Notes: a model not told the origin generated them from the sequence alone. Numbered from the stretch's first letter, positions 27,673-37,308 are shown. The stretch: 64,000 bases of DNA from Dasania marina DSM 21967 (GCF_000373485.1 NZ_KB891576.1:1-64000), one strand, 5' to 3'. Made by a program: numbers and translations.

Positions 27673-28101
27673 TTACGCGCGGTCGCAAATGTCGCTAGCT
27701 GCGAAGAAGTAAGCAATTTCGCGAGCTGCTGATTCAGGCGCATCAGAACCGTGTACGGCATTAGCGTCTATAGACTCAGCGAAATCAGCGCGGATAGTGC
27801 CGGCTTCTGCGTCTTGTGGGTTAGTTGCACCCATCAGCTCACGGTTTTTCAGTACCGCATTTTCGCCTTCTAATACTTGCACCATTACTGGGCCAGACGT
27901 CATGAATTCGATTAAAGCGGGGAAGAAAGGACGACCTTTGTGCTCGCCGTAAAAGCCTTCAGCTTGCTCGCGGCTTAAGCGCAACATTTTTGATGCCACC
28001 ACTGTTAAGCCATTCTTTTCAAAGCGGCTGTATATTTCACCAATTACATTTTTTGCAACGGCGTCAGGTTTTACGATAGAGAAAGTACGTTCTAGTGCCA
28101 T
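27673..28101 (-). CDS. ndk: nucleoside diphosphate kinase
   Basis: The product is a 142-residue kinase that moves the terminal phosphate between nucleoside di- and triphosphates through a phospho-His intermediate. The full family pattern is present: [15 protein letters not shown] at the start, [14 protein letters not shown] in the middle, and the catalytic His in [12 protein letters not shown]. Length matches the hexameric or tetrameric bacterial enzymes. AGGCCTTTAATGGCACT places the start ATG after an AGG box. It is preceded by a 200-bp gap that probably contains its own promoter. Confidence 0.98.
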   Translation of the reverse strand: MALERTFSIVKPDAVAKNVIGEIYSRFEKNGLTVVASKMLRLSREQAEGFYGEHKGRPFFPALIEFMTSGPVMVQVLEGENAVLKNRELMGATNPQDAEAGTIRADFAESIDANAVHGSDAPESAAREIAYFFAASDICDRA

Positions 28102-28188
28102 TAAAGGCCTCCCAAATAATCAAATAAAATCAAACAATAAAAAATACAGAGTTAGCGTCCGATCTAACCCCTAATTCAAAGCCCGCAG

Positions 28189-28194
28189 ATTATA
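28189..28194 (-). promoter_or_regulatory. possible -10 element for ndk
   Basis: On the minus strand a perfect TATAAT occurs about 90 bp upstream of the ndk start, inside the 200-bp gap after sufE. No good -35 hexamer is found at 16-18 bp spacing (TTGCAT is 22 bp away), so the call is tentative. It overlaps a CCCGC...GCGGG inverted repeat that could alternatively be a weak terminator for sufE. Confidence 0.35.
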
Positions 28195-28303
28195 CGCGGG
28201 TTTACCTGCGATTAGTATGCAAAGCCCGCTATAAATAAGGCTTTAATAGGGTTTTGCCTAGGGAAAAGACCACCCGCAACAGGGCAGCGCCATAGCCCCC
28301 TAC

Positions 28304-28720
28304 TTACGCGACTGCCGTCGCCTTAGCGATGGCCTGAATTTTGGCCACTATGGCCTTTAAACCATTGCCACGGGTGGGGCTTAAATGCCGCTCTAGATCT
28401 AAGGTTTGGAAGTATCCATCCATATCAAAAGCGATGATCGCCTCAGGACTTTTATCGGTATACGCCGCCATCACCACCGCCAGCAGGCCGCGCACGATAT
28501 GGGCGTCGCTATCCACCACAAAATGCAGGGCATCACCCTGTAAACCCACATCTATCCAAACATTGCTCTGGCAACCCTTCACTAGACGCTCAGGGGTGCG
28601 CAGGCTTGGGTCCATCGCGGGCAAAGCCTTGCCTAGGTCGATGATGTACTTATAGCGCTCTTCCCAATCATCGAAGAATTGTAGGTCTTCCAAAATTTCA
28701 TCTGTACTGGGCAAAGCCAT
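28304..28720 (-). CDS. sufE: SufE-type sulfur acceptor protein
   Basis: The product is a 138-residue SufE-family protein that takes persulfide sulfur from SufS and enhances its activity. The catalytic Cys lies in LVKGCQSNVWI, and the family pattern WEERYKYIIDLGKALP precedes it. I chose the ATG at 28720, preceded by AAGAG; a GTG 30 bases further up would add ten residues without a good ribosome-binding site. It is the last gene of the suf set, 67 bp after sufT. Some distance to the next gene (ndk) suggests the transcript may end here. Confidence 0.93.
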   Translation of the reverse strand: MALPSTDEILEDLQFFDDWEERYKYIIDLGKALPAMDPSLRTPERLVKGCQSNVWIDVGLQGDALHFVVDSDAHIVRGLLAVVMAAYTDKSPEAIIAFDMDGYFQTLDLERHLSPTRGNGLKAIVAKIQAIAKATAVA

Positions 28721-28786
28721 AAAAACACTCTTACTGGTGACCGCAGGCACTAGCTAAGCACCTGTTATTAAAGGATTTACTGCCAA

Positions 28787-29320
28787 CTAGAAAAATAGAC
28801 CGGTTTCTAGCTGAGCCTCTTCTGACATCATTTCTTTAGACCAAGGCGGATCAAACACCAACTCCACCTTGACCTCTTTAACATTGGGCACGATGGCGGT
28901 GCGATACTCTACATCACCCACCAATACCGGGCCCATGCCGCAGCCGGGGGCCGTTAAGGTCATCTTAATATCGACCCTACCGGTGGCTTGATCGATAGCC
29001 ACGCCGTACACGAGGCCTAAAGAAAGCAAACTCACCGGAATTTCGGGGTCAAAAATGCTATCCAGCGCCTGCCATACATGATCTTCGTTAATCAGGCCTG
29101 AGCCATCATCTTCAAAATGTAGCTGCTCAGGCTCATAGCCGATGGCCGAGGCATCGGTGCCATCTATGCGCAGCATATTGCCCTGCCAGGTTACTGTGTA
29201 GTTACCGCCTAGGGTTTGGTTAATGGTAACAAACTGGCCCGCAGGGATAATTACTTTGTCACCCGCAGGTACTCGCCGCGCTGGGCAATCGTGCCTGGTG
29301 ACCGTCATATTCTGTTGCAT
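28787..29320 (-). CDS. sufT: SufT, MIP18-type Fe-S maturation protein
   Basis: The product is a 177-residue protein with a C-terminal DUF59/MIP18 domain: DPEIPVSLLSLGLVYGVAID followed by KMTLTAPGCGMGPVL. The N-terminal 80 residues are the additional beta-rich part typical of the SufT form. SufT assists maturation of Fe-S proteins, probably at the carrier or delivery step. It lies 21 bp downstream of sufA and before sufE in the same direction. Confidence 0.93.
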   Translation of the reverse strand: MQQNMTVTRHDCPARRVPAGDKVIIPAGQFVTINQTLGGNYTVTWQGNMLRIDGTDASAIGYEPEQLHFEDDGSGLINEDHVWQALDSIFDPEIPVSLLSLGLVYGVAIDQATGRVDIKMTLTAPGCGMGPVLVGDVEYRTAIVPNVKEVKVELVFDPPWSKEMMSEEAQLETGLFF

Positions 29321-29341
29321 AGAGCTAAAACCTAAGAGCGA

Positions 29342-29701
29342 CTATTCGCTAACACTAAAACTTTCGCCGCAGCCACACTCGGCAACAACATTAGGGTTGT
29401 TAAACTTAATCACCTGATTAACACCTTCGGTGACTAAATCAATCTCGGTGCCGCGCAGCAAACTCAGCGCCTTGGCATCTACCGCTAGGGTAATCGACTC
29501 GCCGGGCTGGAATATCTCATCGCCCTGCTCTGGCCCATCCACTAAATCCAAAACATAGGCATAGCCGGTGCAGCCACTGGTTTTGGTGCTTAGGCGTATA
29601 ATTTTATCGCCAGCCTGCGCCACTTTTTGGGCGAAATGCTGAGCCGCAGTGGCTGTCATCGTCACCACCTGCGCATTGGGATCAAAACTCGCTACTGTCA
29701 T
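29342..29701 (-). CDS. sufA: A-type Fe-S carrier SufA
   Basis: The product is a 119-residue A-type carrier. Its three conserved Cys are in TSGCTGYAYVLD and ECGCGESF, the standard C-x(n)-C-G-C pattern that binds the transferred cluster. Placement within a suf operon, 23 bp after sufS, favours the name SufA over IscA or ErpA. It would accept clusters from the SufBCD scaffold and pass them on to target proteins. Confidence 0.93.
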   Translation of the reverse strand: MTVASFDPNAQVVTMTATAAQHFAQKVAQAGDKIIRLSTKTSGCTGYAYVLDLVDGPEQGDEIFQPGESITLAVDAKALSLLRGTEIDLVTEGVNQVIKFNNPNVVAECGCGESFSVSE

Positions 29702-29724
29702 TTTTAACTCTCCACTACGCCTAT

Positions 29725-30945
29725 TTAGGCGAGCATCATTTTAACTTTTTTAAGGCCGTCAAAGAGTGCATCCACCTCGGCCAAGGTGTTATAAATTGAA
29801 AACGAGGCTCTAGCCGTACCCGGCACACCTAAGCGCGCCATTAAGGGTTCGGCACAGTGATGGCCGGTGCGTATCGCTATGCCCTGCCTATCCAGCAAAA
29901 AGCCTATGTCGGCGGGGTGACCTTGCTCCATCACAAAACTGAGTACACCCATTTTTTGCGGGGCACTACCCACTATGCGTAAACCCTCAAAGGCCTGAGC
30001 CTGCTCGGTGGCACTAGCTAGCACAGCCGCCTCATGAGCCGCAACAGCAGCCATATCCAAGGCCATAAACCAGCGCACCGCCTCGCCTGTGGCAATCACA
30101 CCCGCGATATTTGGGGTGCCGGCTTCCAGCCTATACGGCAAGGTATTCCAAGTAGCTTCTTGGTAGCTGACCGATGCGATCATCTCGCCACCGACCTGCC
30201 ATACCGGCCACTCTGCCAATAAAGCTTGCTTGCCCCACAGCACACCTACACCGGTGGGGCCAAATAATTTATGGGCCGAGAAGGCATAAAAATCGCAACC
30301 CAGCGCCTGCACATCAACCGGGCCGTGGGCTATGCCTTGGGCGCCATCTACCAATACCAGCGCGTTGACCGCCTTAGCCTTGGCAATTAATTCTTTAATA
30401 GGATTGAGCGTACCCAGCGCATTAGACACCTGCGGAAAAGCCACAAACTTGGTGTTAGCGTTGAGCAACTGCTGGTAAGCATCCAACTGTAATTCGCCAG
30501 CATCATTGATAGGCGCAATCTTTAAACTGGCACCCGAACGCTTACAGGCCTGCTGCCAGGTAATGAGATTGGCATGGTGCTCCATCTCGGTTACCAGCAC
30601 TTCATCACCGGGCTTGAGCATTTGCCCCAAGCCATTGGCCACTAAGTTGATGGCCTCGGTAGTGCCACCCGTCCAGATAATTTCTTCGCGCGCTTCAGCC
30701 TGTAAAAACTCAGCAACCGTATCACGTGCACCTTCGTATAAACGGGTAGCCTCATCCGCCAAGCGGTGAGCACCCCGGTGTACATTCGAATTGCTGTTGC
30801 TGTAATAATTGACGATGGCGTCTATCACGCATTGGGGTTTTTGCGTGGTGGCGGCATTATCTAAATACACCAGCGGCTGGCCGTCTATTTGTCGCGACAG
30901 AATAGGAAACTGGGCGCGTATAGCATTTACATCAAAACTCATCAT
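29725..30945 (-). CDS. sufS: SufS cysteine desulfurase (group II)
   Basis: The product is a 406-residue PLP enzyme releasing sulfur from cysteine as a protein persulfide. Group II features are IRAQFPILSRQIDGQPLVYLDNAATTQKP-type N-terminus (start of motif at residue 9), PLP Lys in FYAFSAHKLFGPTGVG, and the catalytic Cys in RTGHHCAEPLM, near residue 360. It needs SufE as sulfur acceptor, and sufE is in the same gene series. The gene lies 10 bp after sufD. Confidence 0.97.
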   Translation of the reverse strand: MMSFDVNAIRAQFPILSRQIDGQPLVYLDNAATTQKPQCVIDAIVNYYSNSNSNVHRGAHRLADEATRLYEGARDTVAEFLQAEAREEIIWTGGTTEAINLVANGLGQMLKPGDEVLVTEMEHHANLITWQQACKRSGASLKIAPINDAGELQLDAYQQLLNANTKFVAFPQVSNALGTLNPIKELIAKAKAVNALVLVDGAQGIAHGPVDVQALGCDFYAFSAHKLFGPTGVGVLWGKQALLAEWPVWQVGGEMIASVSYQEATWNTLPYRLEAGTPNIAGVIATGEAVRWFMALDMAAVAAHEAAVLASATEQAQAFEGLRIVGSAPQKMGVLSFVMEQGHPADIGFLLDRQGIAIRTGHHCAEPLMARLGVPGTARASFSIYNTLAEVDALFDGLKKVKMMLA

Positions 30946-30955
30946 CGCGACCTGT

Positions 30956-32212
30956 TTATTTCACATCCATTTTTGCAAAGCGGGCACGCAATTGTGGGCG
31001 CAACCACTCCGCCAATGCCAAGTTAGGCATTTGATCAACCAACTCATTAATAAAACCAAAGTTGAGCATTACCTGCGCCTGCGCACGGCTTAGGCCGCGG
31101 GACTGCATATAGTACAAGGATGTTTTATCAATTTGGGCGATGGTGGCACCGTGGGCGCAACGCACATCGTCGGCATAAATTTCCAACTCGGGCTTGGTGT
31201 TAATCACTGCCTTGTTAGACATTAATAAATTGCGATTATTCAATTCAGCCAACGTTTTTTGCGCATCGCGGTGTATATGTATGCGGCCATTAAACACGGC
31301 TGTTGCTCTATCAGCTACGATACCGCGTACATTCTCTTCGGTAGTACCGTGGGGCTGAGCATGCTCTATGGTGCTGTGCAGATCGAATAGCTCTTCGCCA
31401 TCCAATAGGTAAATAGCATTAAGCTTGGCAAAGGCGTGCTCGCCGCCGTGAGTCACATCCACATCTATGCGCGACAAGCTGCTACCAAAACCCACCATAC
31501 TGCTATTAAGCTGTGAGCGGTTAGCCAAGTTAAAGTGACTGCCCCCCACGCTCATGGATTTATCGCCCTGCAGCGCAAAACGGTAATGCTCCAAGCTAGC
31601 ATCGTCAGCTATATCGTATTCGGCAAAGCAGGTATTAAAACTGTAAGCATCACCCAAAGTTTGTTCTATCACAGTGAGTGAGGCCTGCTCGGCCACGCGC
31701 ACTAATACGCGGTTATGGGCTTCGGCATTTTCAGTCAACTGATTCACTATGCGTATAGGCGTAGCAATCTTAGCATTCGCCGCCACATCGATAATGGCGC
31801 CCTCGGTAGCCAAGGCATCATTTACCAAACCAAATAAATGGCGACTGGGTTTAATGGCGGCAAAAGAAGCCAAGGCCCAAGCTTTATCAGCCTCGCTCAC
31901 CTCAGATAGCTGCGTTATAGATAAACCCTGCGGTAAATCTTGGCTGGATTGCGCGGCATCAAAACAGCCGTTTACAAACACCAAATCTATAGACTGTAAA
32001 CCGGGGATAGCCGCAACTGGCGCATCGGCTGCCAACGCACCAGTAAACTGGGCATTTTCCACCGCGCGTAAGGGCGTATATTTCCACGCCTCGGTTTTAC
32101 GGGTAGGCCATTTGGCATCGCGCAATAAGGCTAGCGATTGCTCACGCTTAGGACTAAGCCAGTCATTAACAGACTGGGCGCGGCTCAATACTGTGGTTAA
32201 CCATTCACTCAT
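30956..32212 (-). CDS. sufD: Fe-S scaffold subunit SufD
   Basis: The product is a 418-residue SufBD-family protein. The C-terminal half holds the typical beta-helix, with the segment ATVFNGRIHIHRDAQKTLAE and the C-terminal KPELEIYADDVRCAHGATI, which includes the conserved His. SufD partners SufB and SufC in the SufBC2D scaffold and is needed for iron acquisition. Its start overlaps the sufC stop by 4 bp, so translation is coupled. The N-terminal part is variable, as usual in the family. Confidence 0.96.
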   Translation of the reverse strand: MSEWLTTVLSRAQSVNDWLSPKREQSLALLRDAKWPTRKTEAWKYTPLRAVENAQFTGALAADAPVAAIPGLQSIDLVFVNGCFDAAQSSQDLPQGLSITQLSEVSEADKAWALASFAAIKPSRHLFGLVNDALATEGAIIDVAANAKIATPIRIVNQLTENAEAHNRVLVRVAEQASLTVIEQTLGDAYSFNTCFAEYDIADDASLEHYRFALQGDKSMSVGGSHFNLANRSQLNSSMVGFGSSLSRIDVDVTHGGEHAFAKLNAIYLLDGEELFDLHSTIEHAQPHGTTEENVRGIVADRATAVFNGRIHIHRDAQKTLAELNNRNLLMSNKAVINTKPELEIYADDVRCAHGATIAQIDKTSLYYMQSRGLSRAQAQVMLNFGFINELVDQMPNLALAEWLRPQLRARFAKMDVK

Positions 32213-32982
32213 GCTTGCGAACCTTCAGTATCGGTTTCTGGCTGTTTATTTAACCAAGCGTAACCCTGCTCTTCCAATTCCAGAGCTAATGAAGCGTCAC
32301 CGCTTTTAACAATTTTGCCGTCAGATAATACGTGTACAAAATCAGGCTTAATAAAATCCAACAAGCGCTGGTAATGCGTTACCACGATAAAACCGCGATC
32401 AGGTGAGCGTAGGCTATTAACCCCTTTGGCTACTACCTGTAGTGCGTCTATATCCAAACCTGAGTCTGACTCATCCAAAATACATAACTTGGGTTGCAGC
32501 AATAACATTTGTAGAATTTCGTTGCGTTTTTTCTCGCCGCCGGAAAAACCTTCGTTAACGCCGCGTTTTAAAAACGCTACAGGCAAGTCAACCTGTTTGC
32601 TGGCCTCTCTGGCCAGTTTTAAAAACTCGGCCGAACTTAAGGCCTCTTCGCCGCGCGCTTCGCGCTGGGCATCAACCGCAGCTTTTAAAAACTCTAAATT
32701 GCTAACACCAGGAATTTCTACCGGATACTGAAAAGCTAAAAACAAACCAGCTTTGGCTCTATCCTCTATATCCAATGTCAATAAATCTTCACCGTGCAGG
32801 CTGGCACTACCCTCTTGCACGCTGTAACCGTCGCGGCCTGTTAACACATAACCCAAGGTGCTTTTGCCGGCGCCGTTAGGCCCCATAATGGCATGTACTT
32901 CACCCGGCTTAACTTCCAGGCTTAGGCCTTTAAGGATTTGTTTTTCGTCAACACTGGCGTGTAAATTTTTAATTGATAACAT
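32209..32982 (-). CDS. sufC: Suf ATPase SufC
   Basis: The product is a 257-residue ABC-type ATPase. Walker A (GPNGAGKSTLGYVLTG), the Q loop (FLAFQYPVEIPG), the SufC-style signature GFSGGEKKRNE and Walker B (LCILDESDSGLD) are all present. SufC is soluble and drives conformational change in the SufBCD scaffold rather than transport. The start lies 29 bp after the sufB stop. Confidence 0.97.
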   Translation of the reverse strand: MLSIKNLHASVDEKQILKGLSLEVKPGEVHAIMGPNGAGKSTLGYVLTGRDGYSVQEGSASLHGEDLLTLDIEDRAKAGLFLAFQYPVEIPGVSNLEFLKAAVDAQREARGEEALSSAEFLKLAREASKQVDLPVAFLKRGVNEGFSGGEKKRNEILQMLLLQPKLCILDESDSGLDIDALQVVAKGVNSLRSPDRGFIVVTHYQRLLDFIKPDFVHVLSDGKIVKSGDASLALELEEQGYAWLNKQPETDTEGSQA

Positions 32983-33011
32983 GTCTATTCCTAAATCGTG
33001 TAATAGGCGGC

Positions 33012-34448
33012 TTAACCCACCGAACCTTCAAGGCTAATCTCTAATAACTTGCCCGCTTCTACAGCGAACTCCATAGGCAATTCTTTAAATACTTCTTTGC
33101 AAAAACCATTCACTATCATGGACACGGCTTTCTCAGGATCTAGGCCACGCTGCTGACATAAAAACATTTGGTCATCACTTACTTTCGAGGTGGTGGCTTC
33201 ATGTTCGACTATGGCAGTAGGGTTACGGCTTTCTACATAGGGGAACGTATGGGCGCCACACTTATCGCCAATTAGTAGCGAATCACACTGAGTAAAGTTA
33301 CGCGCCCCTTCGGCACCGGGGTTCATGCGCACCAAACCGCGGTAGCTATTATTGCTACGCCCTGCCGAAATCCCTTTGGAGATAATGGTGGACTTGGTGT
33401 TTTTACCCAGGTGTATCATTTTAGTGCCGGTATCGGCTTGCTGCATGCCGCGAGTTAGCGCCACTGAGTAAAACTCACCAACACTGTTATCGCCGCGCAA
33501 AATACAGCTAGGGTATTTCCAAGTAACCGCTGAACCGGTTTCTACTTGCGTCCAAGAAATTTTGGCATTCTTGTGGCAAACACCGCGCTTGGTTACAAAG
33601 TTGTAAATACCGCCCTTGCCGTTTTCATCACCGGGGTACCAGTTTTGTACGGTAGAGTATTTAATTTCGGCATCATCCATACACACCAACTCGACTACCG
33701 CGGCATGCAATTGATTTTCATCACGCTGCGGTGCGGTACAACCTTCTAGGTAGCTAACATGGCTGCCTTCATCGGCAATTATCAAGGTTCGTTCAAACTG
33801 ACCGGTGTTCATTTCGTTGATGCGGAAGTAGGTAGATAACTCCATAGGGCAGCGGGTGCCTTTGGGTATATACACGAAAGAACCATCGGTGAATACGGCG
33901 CAATTTAAGGCGGCAAAATAATTATCTTTTTGCGGCACTACAGAGCCTAAATATTTTTTAACTAATTCGGGGTAGTCTTGAATCGCCTCAGAGATAGGGC
34001 AAAAGATCACGCCGGACTCAGCCAGTTTTTCACGGAAGGTGGTAATAACCGACACCGAATCGTAAACCACATCCACCGCCACACCCGCCAGCATTTGCTG
34101 TTCGATCAAGGGGATGCCTAATTTTTCATAGGTGGCCAACAACTCGGGGTCTACCTCGTCTAGCGACTTAGGCCTATCCGCCAAGCTTTTCGGCGCTGAG
34201 TAATAGGAGATGGACTGAAAATCAATCTTGGAAAATTGCACATGGGCCCAATCGGGCTCTTCCATCTCTAACCAGCTGGCATAGGCTTTTAAACGCCACT
34301 CCAACATCCACTCAGGCTCGTTTTTCATCGCCGATATGCGACGAATCACATCTTCGTTTAAACCCGGCTCGAAAGTTTCTGACTCTATGTCGGAAACAAA
34401 ACCGGCTTCGTATTCGCGCGCTAACGCATTGTTGATTTCTTGTGTCAT
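33012..34448 (-). CDS. sufB: Fe-S scaffold subunit SufB
   Basis: The product is a 478-residue SufB with strong family features: [20 protein letters not shown] near the N-terminus, [20 protein letters not shown] in the middle, [20 protein letters not shown] with the cluster-associated Cys, and [20 protein letters not shown] near the C-terminus. SufB is the main site where the Fe-S cluster is built. It is separated by 16 bp from the upstream cysteine desulfurase gene. Confidence 0.98.
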   Translation of the reverse strand: MTQEINNALAREYEAGFVSDIESETFEPGLNEDVIRRISAMKNEPEWMLEWRLKAYASWLEMEEPDWAHVQFSKIDFQSISYYSAPKSLADRPKSLDEVDPELLATYEKLGIPLIEQQMLAGVAVDVVYDSVSVITTFREKLAESGVIFCPISEAIQDYPELVKKYLGSVVPQKDNYFAALNCAVFTDGSFVYIPKGTRCPMELSTYFRINEMNTGQFERTLIIADEGSHVSYLEGCTAPQRDENQLHAAVVELVCMDDAEIKYSTVQNWYPGDENGKGGIYNFVTKRGVCHKNAKISWTQVETGSAVTWKYPSCILRGDNSVGEFYSVALTRGMQQADTGTKMIHLGKNTKSTIISKGISAGRSNNSYRGLVRMNPGAEGARNFTQCDSLLIGDKCGAHTFPYVESRNPTAIVEHEATTSKVSDDQMFLCQQRGLDPEKAVSMIVNGFCKEVFKELPMEFAVEAGKLLEISLEGSVG

Positions 34449-34464
34449 AACATTCTCTACCGCT

Positions 34465-35646
34465 CTAGGCCGCTAGTAAGCTGCCAACCACTTGCCGGAT
34501 ATGGGCAATGGCTCGCTCTATATCGTCGCTGCGGGTGTAACGCCCCACCGACAAACGCAATGAGCTGTGCGCATCTTCAGCACTCAAACCCATTGCGGAT
34601 AATACATAAGAAGGCTCCATAGAGGCCGACGTACAGGCCGACCCCGAGGACACCGCTAATTCACGCAGGGATAGCAATAAGGTTTCACCATCCATGCCTG
34701 CAAAACAAATATTTAAATGGCCAGGGCTAACCTGCTCTGCACTGCCATTACGACGTACGCCGGGCAAATCACTAATACCCTGCCACAACTGGTCGCGCAG
34801 TGCGGCCAGATTTTGCTGATCTTCACCCAAGCGTTGCTTAGCAATTTTTGCCGCCTCGCCCATGCCTACTAATTGATGCGTGGCCAAGGTGCCTGAGCGC
34901 ATGCCGCGCTCGTGGCCGCCACCGTGAATAATGGGAGCGATTGCGCCCTGCTGTAGCGCGCGCTTAACATATAAAGCACCCACGCCCTTGGGGCCGTAAA
35001 ACTTGTGCGCCGACAAACTCAATAAATCGGCACCCAGGGCCTCAATATTAATATCTAATTTACCCGCCGATTGCGCGGCATCAACATGTAATAACACCTC
35101 CGCCGCTCTACAAACTTCGGCTATCTCGGCGATGGGGTTAATCACCCCGGTTTCGTTATTGACATGCATTAGACTGACTAAGCGGGTATCGGCCCGTAAC
35201 GCCTGTTGTACTTGCTGCGGCTCTATATAACCCTCGGCATTGGGGCTTAACCAGGTAACTGTTACGCCTTTGCCCTCTAACCATTTAACCGGGTCTATCA
35301 CCGCCTTGTGCTCTATTAGCGAGGTAATGATATGGCCGCTGTATAATCCCGCCTCGGCTGCGACCTCACTATTCCCTTCAAACAAGCCTTTAATCGCTAA
35401 GTTATTGGATTCGGTAGCGCCGCTGGTCCAGACAATTTCTCTCGCGTCCACCGCCAATAAATCTGCGACATTACGCCTGGCGATTTCTACCTGCTCTTCT
35501 GCCTTCCAGCCATAGATATGTGAGCGCGAGGCTGGGTTGGCAAATACGCCATCCATAGTCAGGCAGTGGCTCATGGCCGCAGCCACCTGCTCATCCACTG
35601 GTGAGCTGGCTGCATAATCTAGGTATATAGGCAGCTTCATACTCAT
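34465..35646 (-). CDS. iscS: IscS-type cysteine desulfurase (group I)
   Basis: The product is a 393-residue PLP enzyme. Group I hallmarks are [15 protein letters not shown] at the start, PLP Lys K215 in [14 protein letters not shown], and the catalytic Cys C338 in the flexible loop [14 protein letters not shown]. Its ATG overlaps the iscR stop by 4 bp, so it is translationally coupled to the regulator. The operon therefore encodes both an IscS-like and a SufS-like desulfurase. It has no iscU, hscA, hscB or fdx beside it in this window, which suggests it feeds the Suf scaffold or other sulfur acceptors. Confidence 0.93.
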   Translation of the reverse strand: MSMKLPIYLDYAASSPVDEQVAAAMSHCLTMDGVFANPASRSHIYGWKAEEQVEIARRNVADLLAVDAREIVWTSGATESNNLAIKGLFEGNSEVAAEAGLYSGHIITSLIEHKAVIDPVKWLEGKGVTVTWLSPNAEGYIEPQQVQQALRADTRLVSLMHVNNETGVINPIAEIAEVCRAAEVLLHVDAAQSAGKLDINIEALGADLLSLSAHKFYGPKGVGALYVKRALQQGAIAPIIHGGGHERGMRSGTLATHQLVGMGEAAKIAKQRLGEDQQNLAALRDQLWQGISDLPGVRRNGSAEQVSPGHLNICFAGMDGETLLLSLRELAVSSGSACTSASMEPSYVLSAMGLSAEDAHSSLRLSVGRYTRSDDIERAIAHIRQVVGSLLAA

Positions 35647-36113
35647 ACGGCACTGGCTTCAATTAACTTTAGGGTTGCCAGATTATCTTGGCGCTTAGCG
35701 ACAGCCACTACATCTTGCTTGGCCACCAAGTCTGCCAAGCTAATACCACTTAAAAACTGATGTATTTGTGTACTGAGGTCACACCATAAGTGATGGGTAA
35801 GGCAAATTTGACCATCCTGGCAGTTGCCTTCGCCGCCACAGCTGGTGGCATCTATAGATTCGTTAACGGCGTCGATAATTTGCGCCACCACGATTTGATG
35901 GGTTTCGGCAGCTAAGCGATAACCGCCGCCGGGGCCGCGCACACTTTGCACTAATTCATTGCGGCGCAACTTGGCAAACAGCTGCTCTAAATAGGACAGA
36001 GATATTTCTTGCCTAGCGGAGATGTCAGCCAAGCTGACAGGCCCTTGGCCACCGTGCAAAGCAAGGTCCAGCATGGCTGTAACGGCATAACGCCCTTTGG
36101 TTGTTAATCGCAT
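35643..36113 (-). CDS. iscR: Fe-S-responsive regulator IscR (Rrf2 family)
   Basis: The product is a 156-residue Rrf2 regulator beginning [19 protein letters not shown], with a winged helix and the recognition segment [15 protein letters not shown]. Three Cys (92, 98 and 104 from this start) plus a following His match the [2Fe-2S] ligand set of IscR. I used the ATG at 36113, which corresponds to the E. coli start; a GTG four codons earlier is less likely. It is the first gene of the iscS-suf operon, and a type-1 IscR site overlaps its promoter, so autorepression by holo-IscR is strongly suggested. Confidence 0.95.
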   Translation of the reverse strand: MRLTTKGRYAVTAMLDLALHGGQGPVSLADISARQEISLSYLEQLFAKLRRNELVQSVRGPGGGYRLAAETHQIVVAQIIDAVNESIDATSCGGEGNCQDGQICLTHHLWCDLSTQIHQFLSGISLADLVAKQDVVAVAKRQDNLATLKLIEASAV

Positions 36114-36148
36114 AATATGGCCCACTGACCGCGCTTAAGATTGCCGCC

Positions 36149-36177
36149 AGTATGCAATAACCCACTAAAACAGTCAA
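36149..36177 (-). promoter_or_regulatory. sigma-70 promoter of the iscR-suf operon
   Basis: On the minus strand TTGACT (36177-36172) is separated by 17 bases from CATACT (36154-36149), 36 bp upstream of the iscR start. Spacing and hexamers are near consensus. The predicted start of transcription would be close to 36142. It overlaps the IscR site described next, consistent with repression by blocking RNA polymerase. Confidence 0.75.
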
Positions 36178-36181
36178 CTAT
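36157..36181 (-). promoter_or_regulatory. type-1 IscR binding site
   Basis: The minus-strand sequence starts ATAGTTGACT, has a GTTTT centre, and ends AGTGGGTTAT. It matches the type-1 IscR consensus (ATASYYGACT-RWWWY-AGTCRRSTAT) at all but two or three positions over 25 bases. It covers the -35 element and most of the spacer. Type-1 sites are bound by the [2Fe-2S] form of IscR, giving repression when clusters are plentiful. The match is seen directly; binding is inferred. Confidence 0.75.
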
Positions 36182-36293
36182 AAGACCTAGTGTTTTACTG
36201 GGTTATTAGCTATAGGAAAATATTCGGAAGAAAGGATGGACTGCGGGCTCGCACTAACGCGGGCGCGATTGTACCGCAAAGCCCCAATAAACC

Positions 36294-37139
36294 CTAGCTC
36301 TTGTCCTGATTTTCCGGCTCGGGACCACCCGCCTTCTCCACCCAACGCTGGGCCGAGGTTAAAACACCGCGCATCATATTCACCTCTAATTCATCCATGC
36401 GGGTGCGGGTAAACAGGCGGCGCAAGCGCGTCATTAATTGCTTGGGGGCGGAGGGCTTTAAAAAGCCCATATTGCGCAGGGTAGATTCCAGATGCACAAA
36501 GAAACGCTCCATATCCGCTGACTTTGACAAAGGCGCATCCCATTCTTTCATAGGGTCTGTCGATAACATCTCAGACTGCCGCTGCTCATCGGCTGACAAA
36601 TGCGCCATGCGCATTTCATAGCTCAACACCTGCACCGCCATGGCTAAGTTCAGCGAGCTGTAGTCTTCATTGGTGGGTATATGCACGTGCAGGTTACAAC
36701 ACTGTAACTCATCATTGGTTAGGCCCCTATCTTCACGGCCAAACACTATCGCCACGGGATGTTGGCTAAGCTCGGGGTAAGCCTGTTCGGCACAGGTTCT
36801 GGGGTTTAGCAGCGGCCACGGTATGCGCCTACCTCTGGCGCTGGTACCTACTACTAAGCCGCAATCGGCTATAGCCTCTTCTAGCGTGCTGGTAATCACC
36901 GCATCATTTAACACATCCTGCGCACTCACCGCCCGATAATAGGCCACCTCGTCGGGGTAGTTTTTGGGCTCCACTAAATAGAGTTTTGATAAGCCCATAT
37001 TTTTCATGGCGCGCGCCACAGCCCCTATATTGCCAGGGTGCGTGGTATTGACCAATACGATACGGACATTATCTAGCGGCGATGGGGTGCTGGATGGAGT
37101 GTTTGATGGCGTATCGGTCACAGGCTTACCTTTGTTCAT
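36294..37139 (-). CDS. trmJ: tRNA (cytidine/uridine-2'-O-)-methyltransferase TrmJ
   Basis: The product is a 281-residue SPOUT methyltransferase modifying position 32 of tRNAs. The SAM-binding knot region is clear: VRIVLVNTTHPGNIGAVARA (25-44), VAIVFGREDRGLTNDEL, and SSLNLAMAVQVLSYEMR. An extra Ser/Thr/Pro-rich stretch of about 20 residues precedes the domain. Downstream, on the same strand, lies the iscR operon with its own promoter. The trmJ-iscR arrangement is common in gammaproteobacteria. It is divergent from suhB, again the standard layout. Confidence 0.95.
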   Translation of the reverse strand: MNKGKPVTDTPSNTPSSTPSPLDNVRIVLVNTTHPGNIGAVARAMKNMGLSKLYLVEPKNYPDEVAYYRAVSAQDVLNDAVITSTLEEAIADCGLVVGTSARGRRIPWPLLNPRTCAEQAYPELSQHPVAIVFGREDRGLTNDELQCCNLHVHIPTNEDYSSLNLAMAVQVLSYEMRMAHLSADEQRQSEMLSTDPMKEWDAPLSKSADMERFFVHLESTLRNMGFLKPSAPKQLMTRLRRLFTRTRMDELEVNMMRGVLTSAQRWVEKAGGPEPENQDKS

Positions 37140-37234
37140 TAAGATGAATAACAGCGGATAAATAAAACGGCGCGCAGTTTAACAGATAGCGCACACTAAC
37201 ACGTAGCCTATACGGCAGAAATAGGGTAATTACT

Positions 37235-37265
37235 TTGGCAAAGCGTCGAGCTACTCTGTTATAAT
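37235..37265 (+). promoter_or_regulatory. extended -10 promoter of suhB
   Basis: TATAAT (37260-37265) is preceded by TGT, giving an extended -10, and TTGGCA (37235-37240) lies 19 bases upstream as a suboptimally spaced -35. The position is 44 bp before the suhB start codon, in the suhB/trmJ divergent gap. Confidence 0.6.
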
Positions 37266-37308
37266 CCGCCGCCTATTACCCCGCTCTTTTACATTTCAGG
37301 ACAAGTCC

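Noticed and set aside
27211-27732. 173-codon plus-strand frame antisense to rlmN and ndk
   Set aside because: Complementary to two clear genes, with low-complexity Ser/Arg-rich translation and no ribosome-binding site.
31749-32309. 186-codon plus-strand frame antisense to sufD/sufC
   Set aside because: Long only because of the base composition opposite sufD; it spans the sufD-sufC junction and has no recognisable motifs.
34465-35646. second desulfurase as an NifS-type or misassigned sufS copy
   Set aside because: The SSGSACTS loop and the overlap with iscR identify it as group I IscS type; the true SufS is at 29725-30945.
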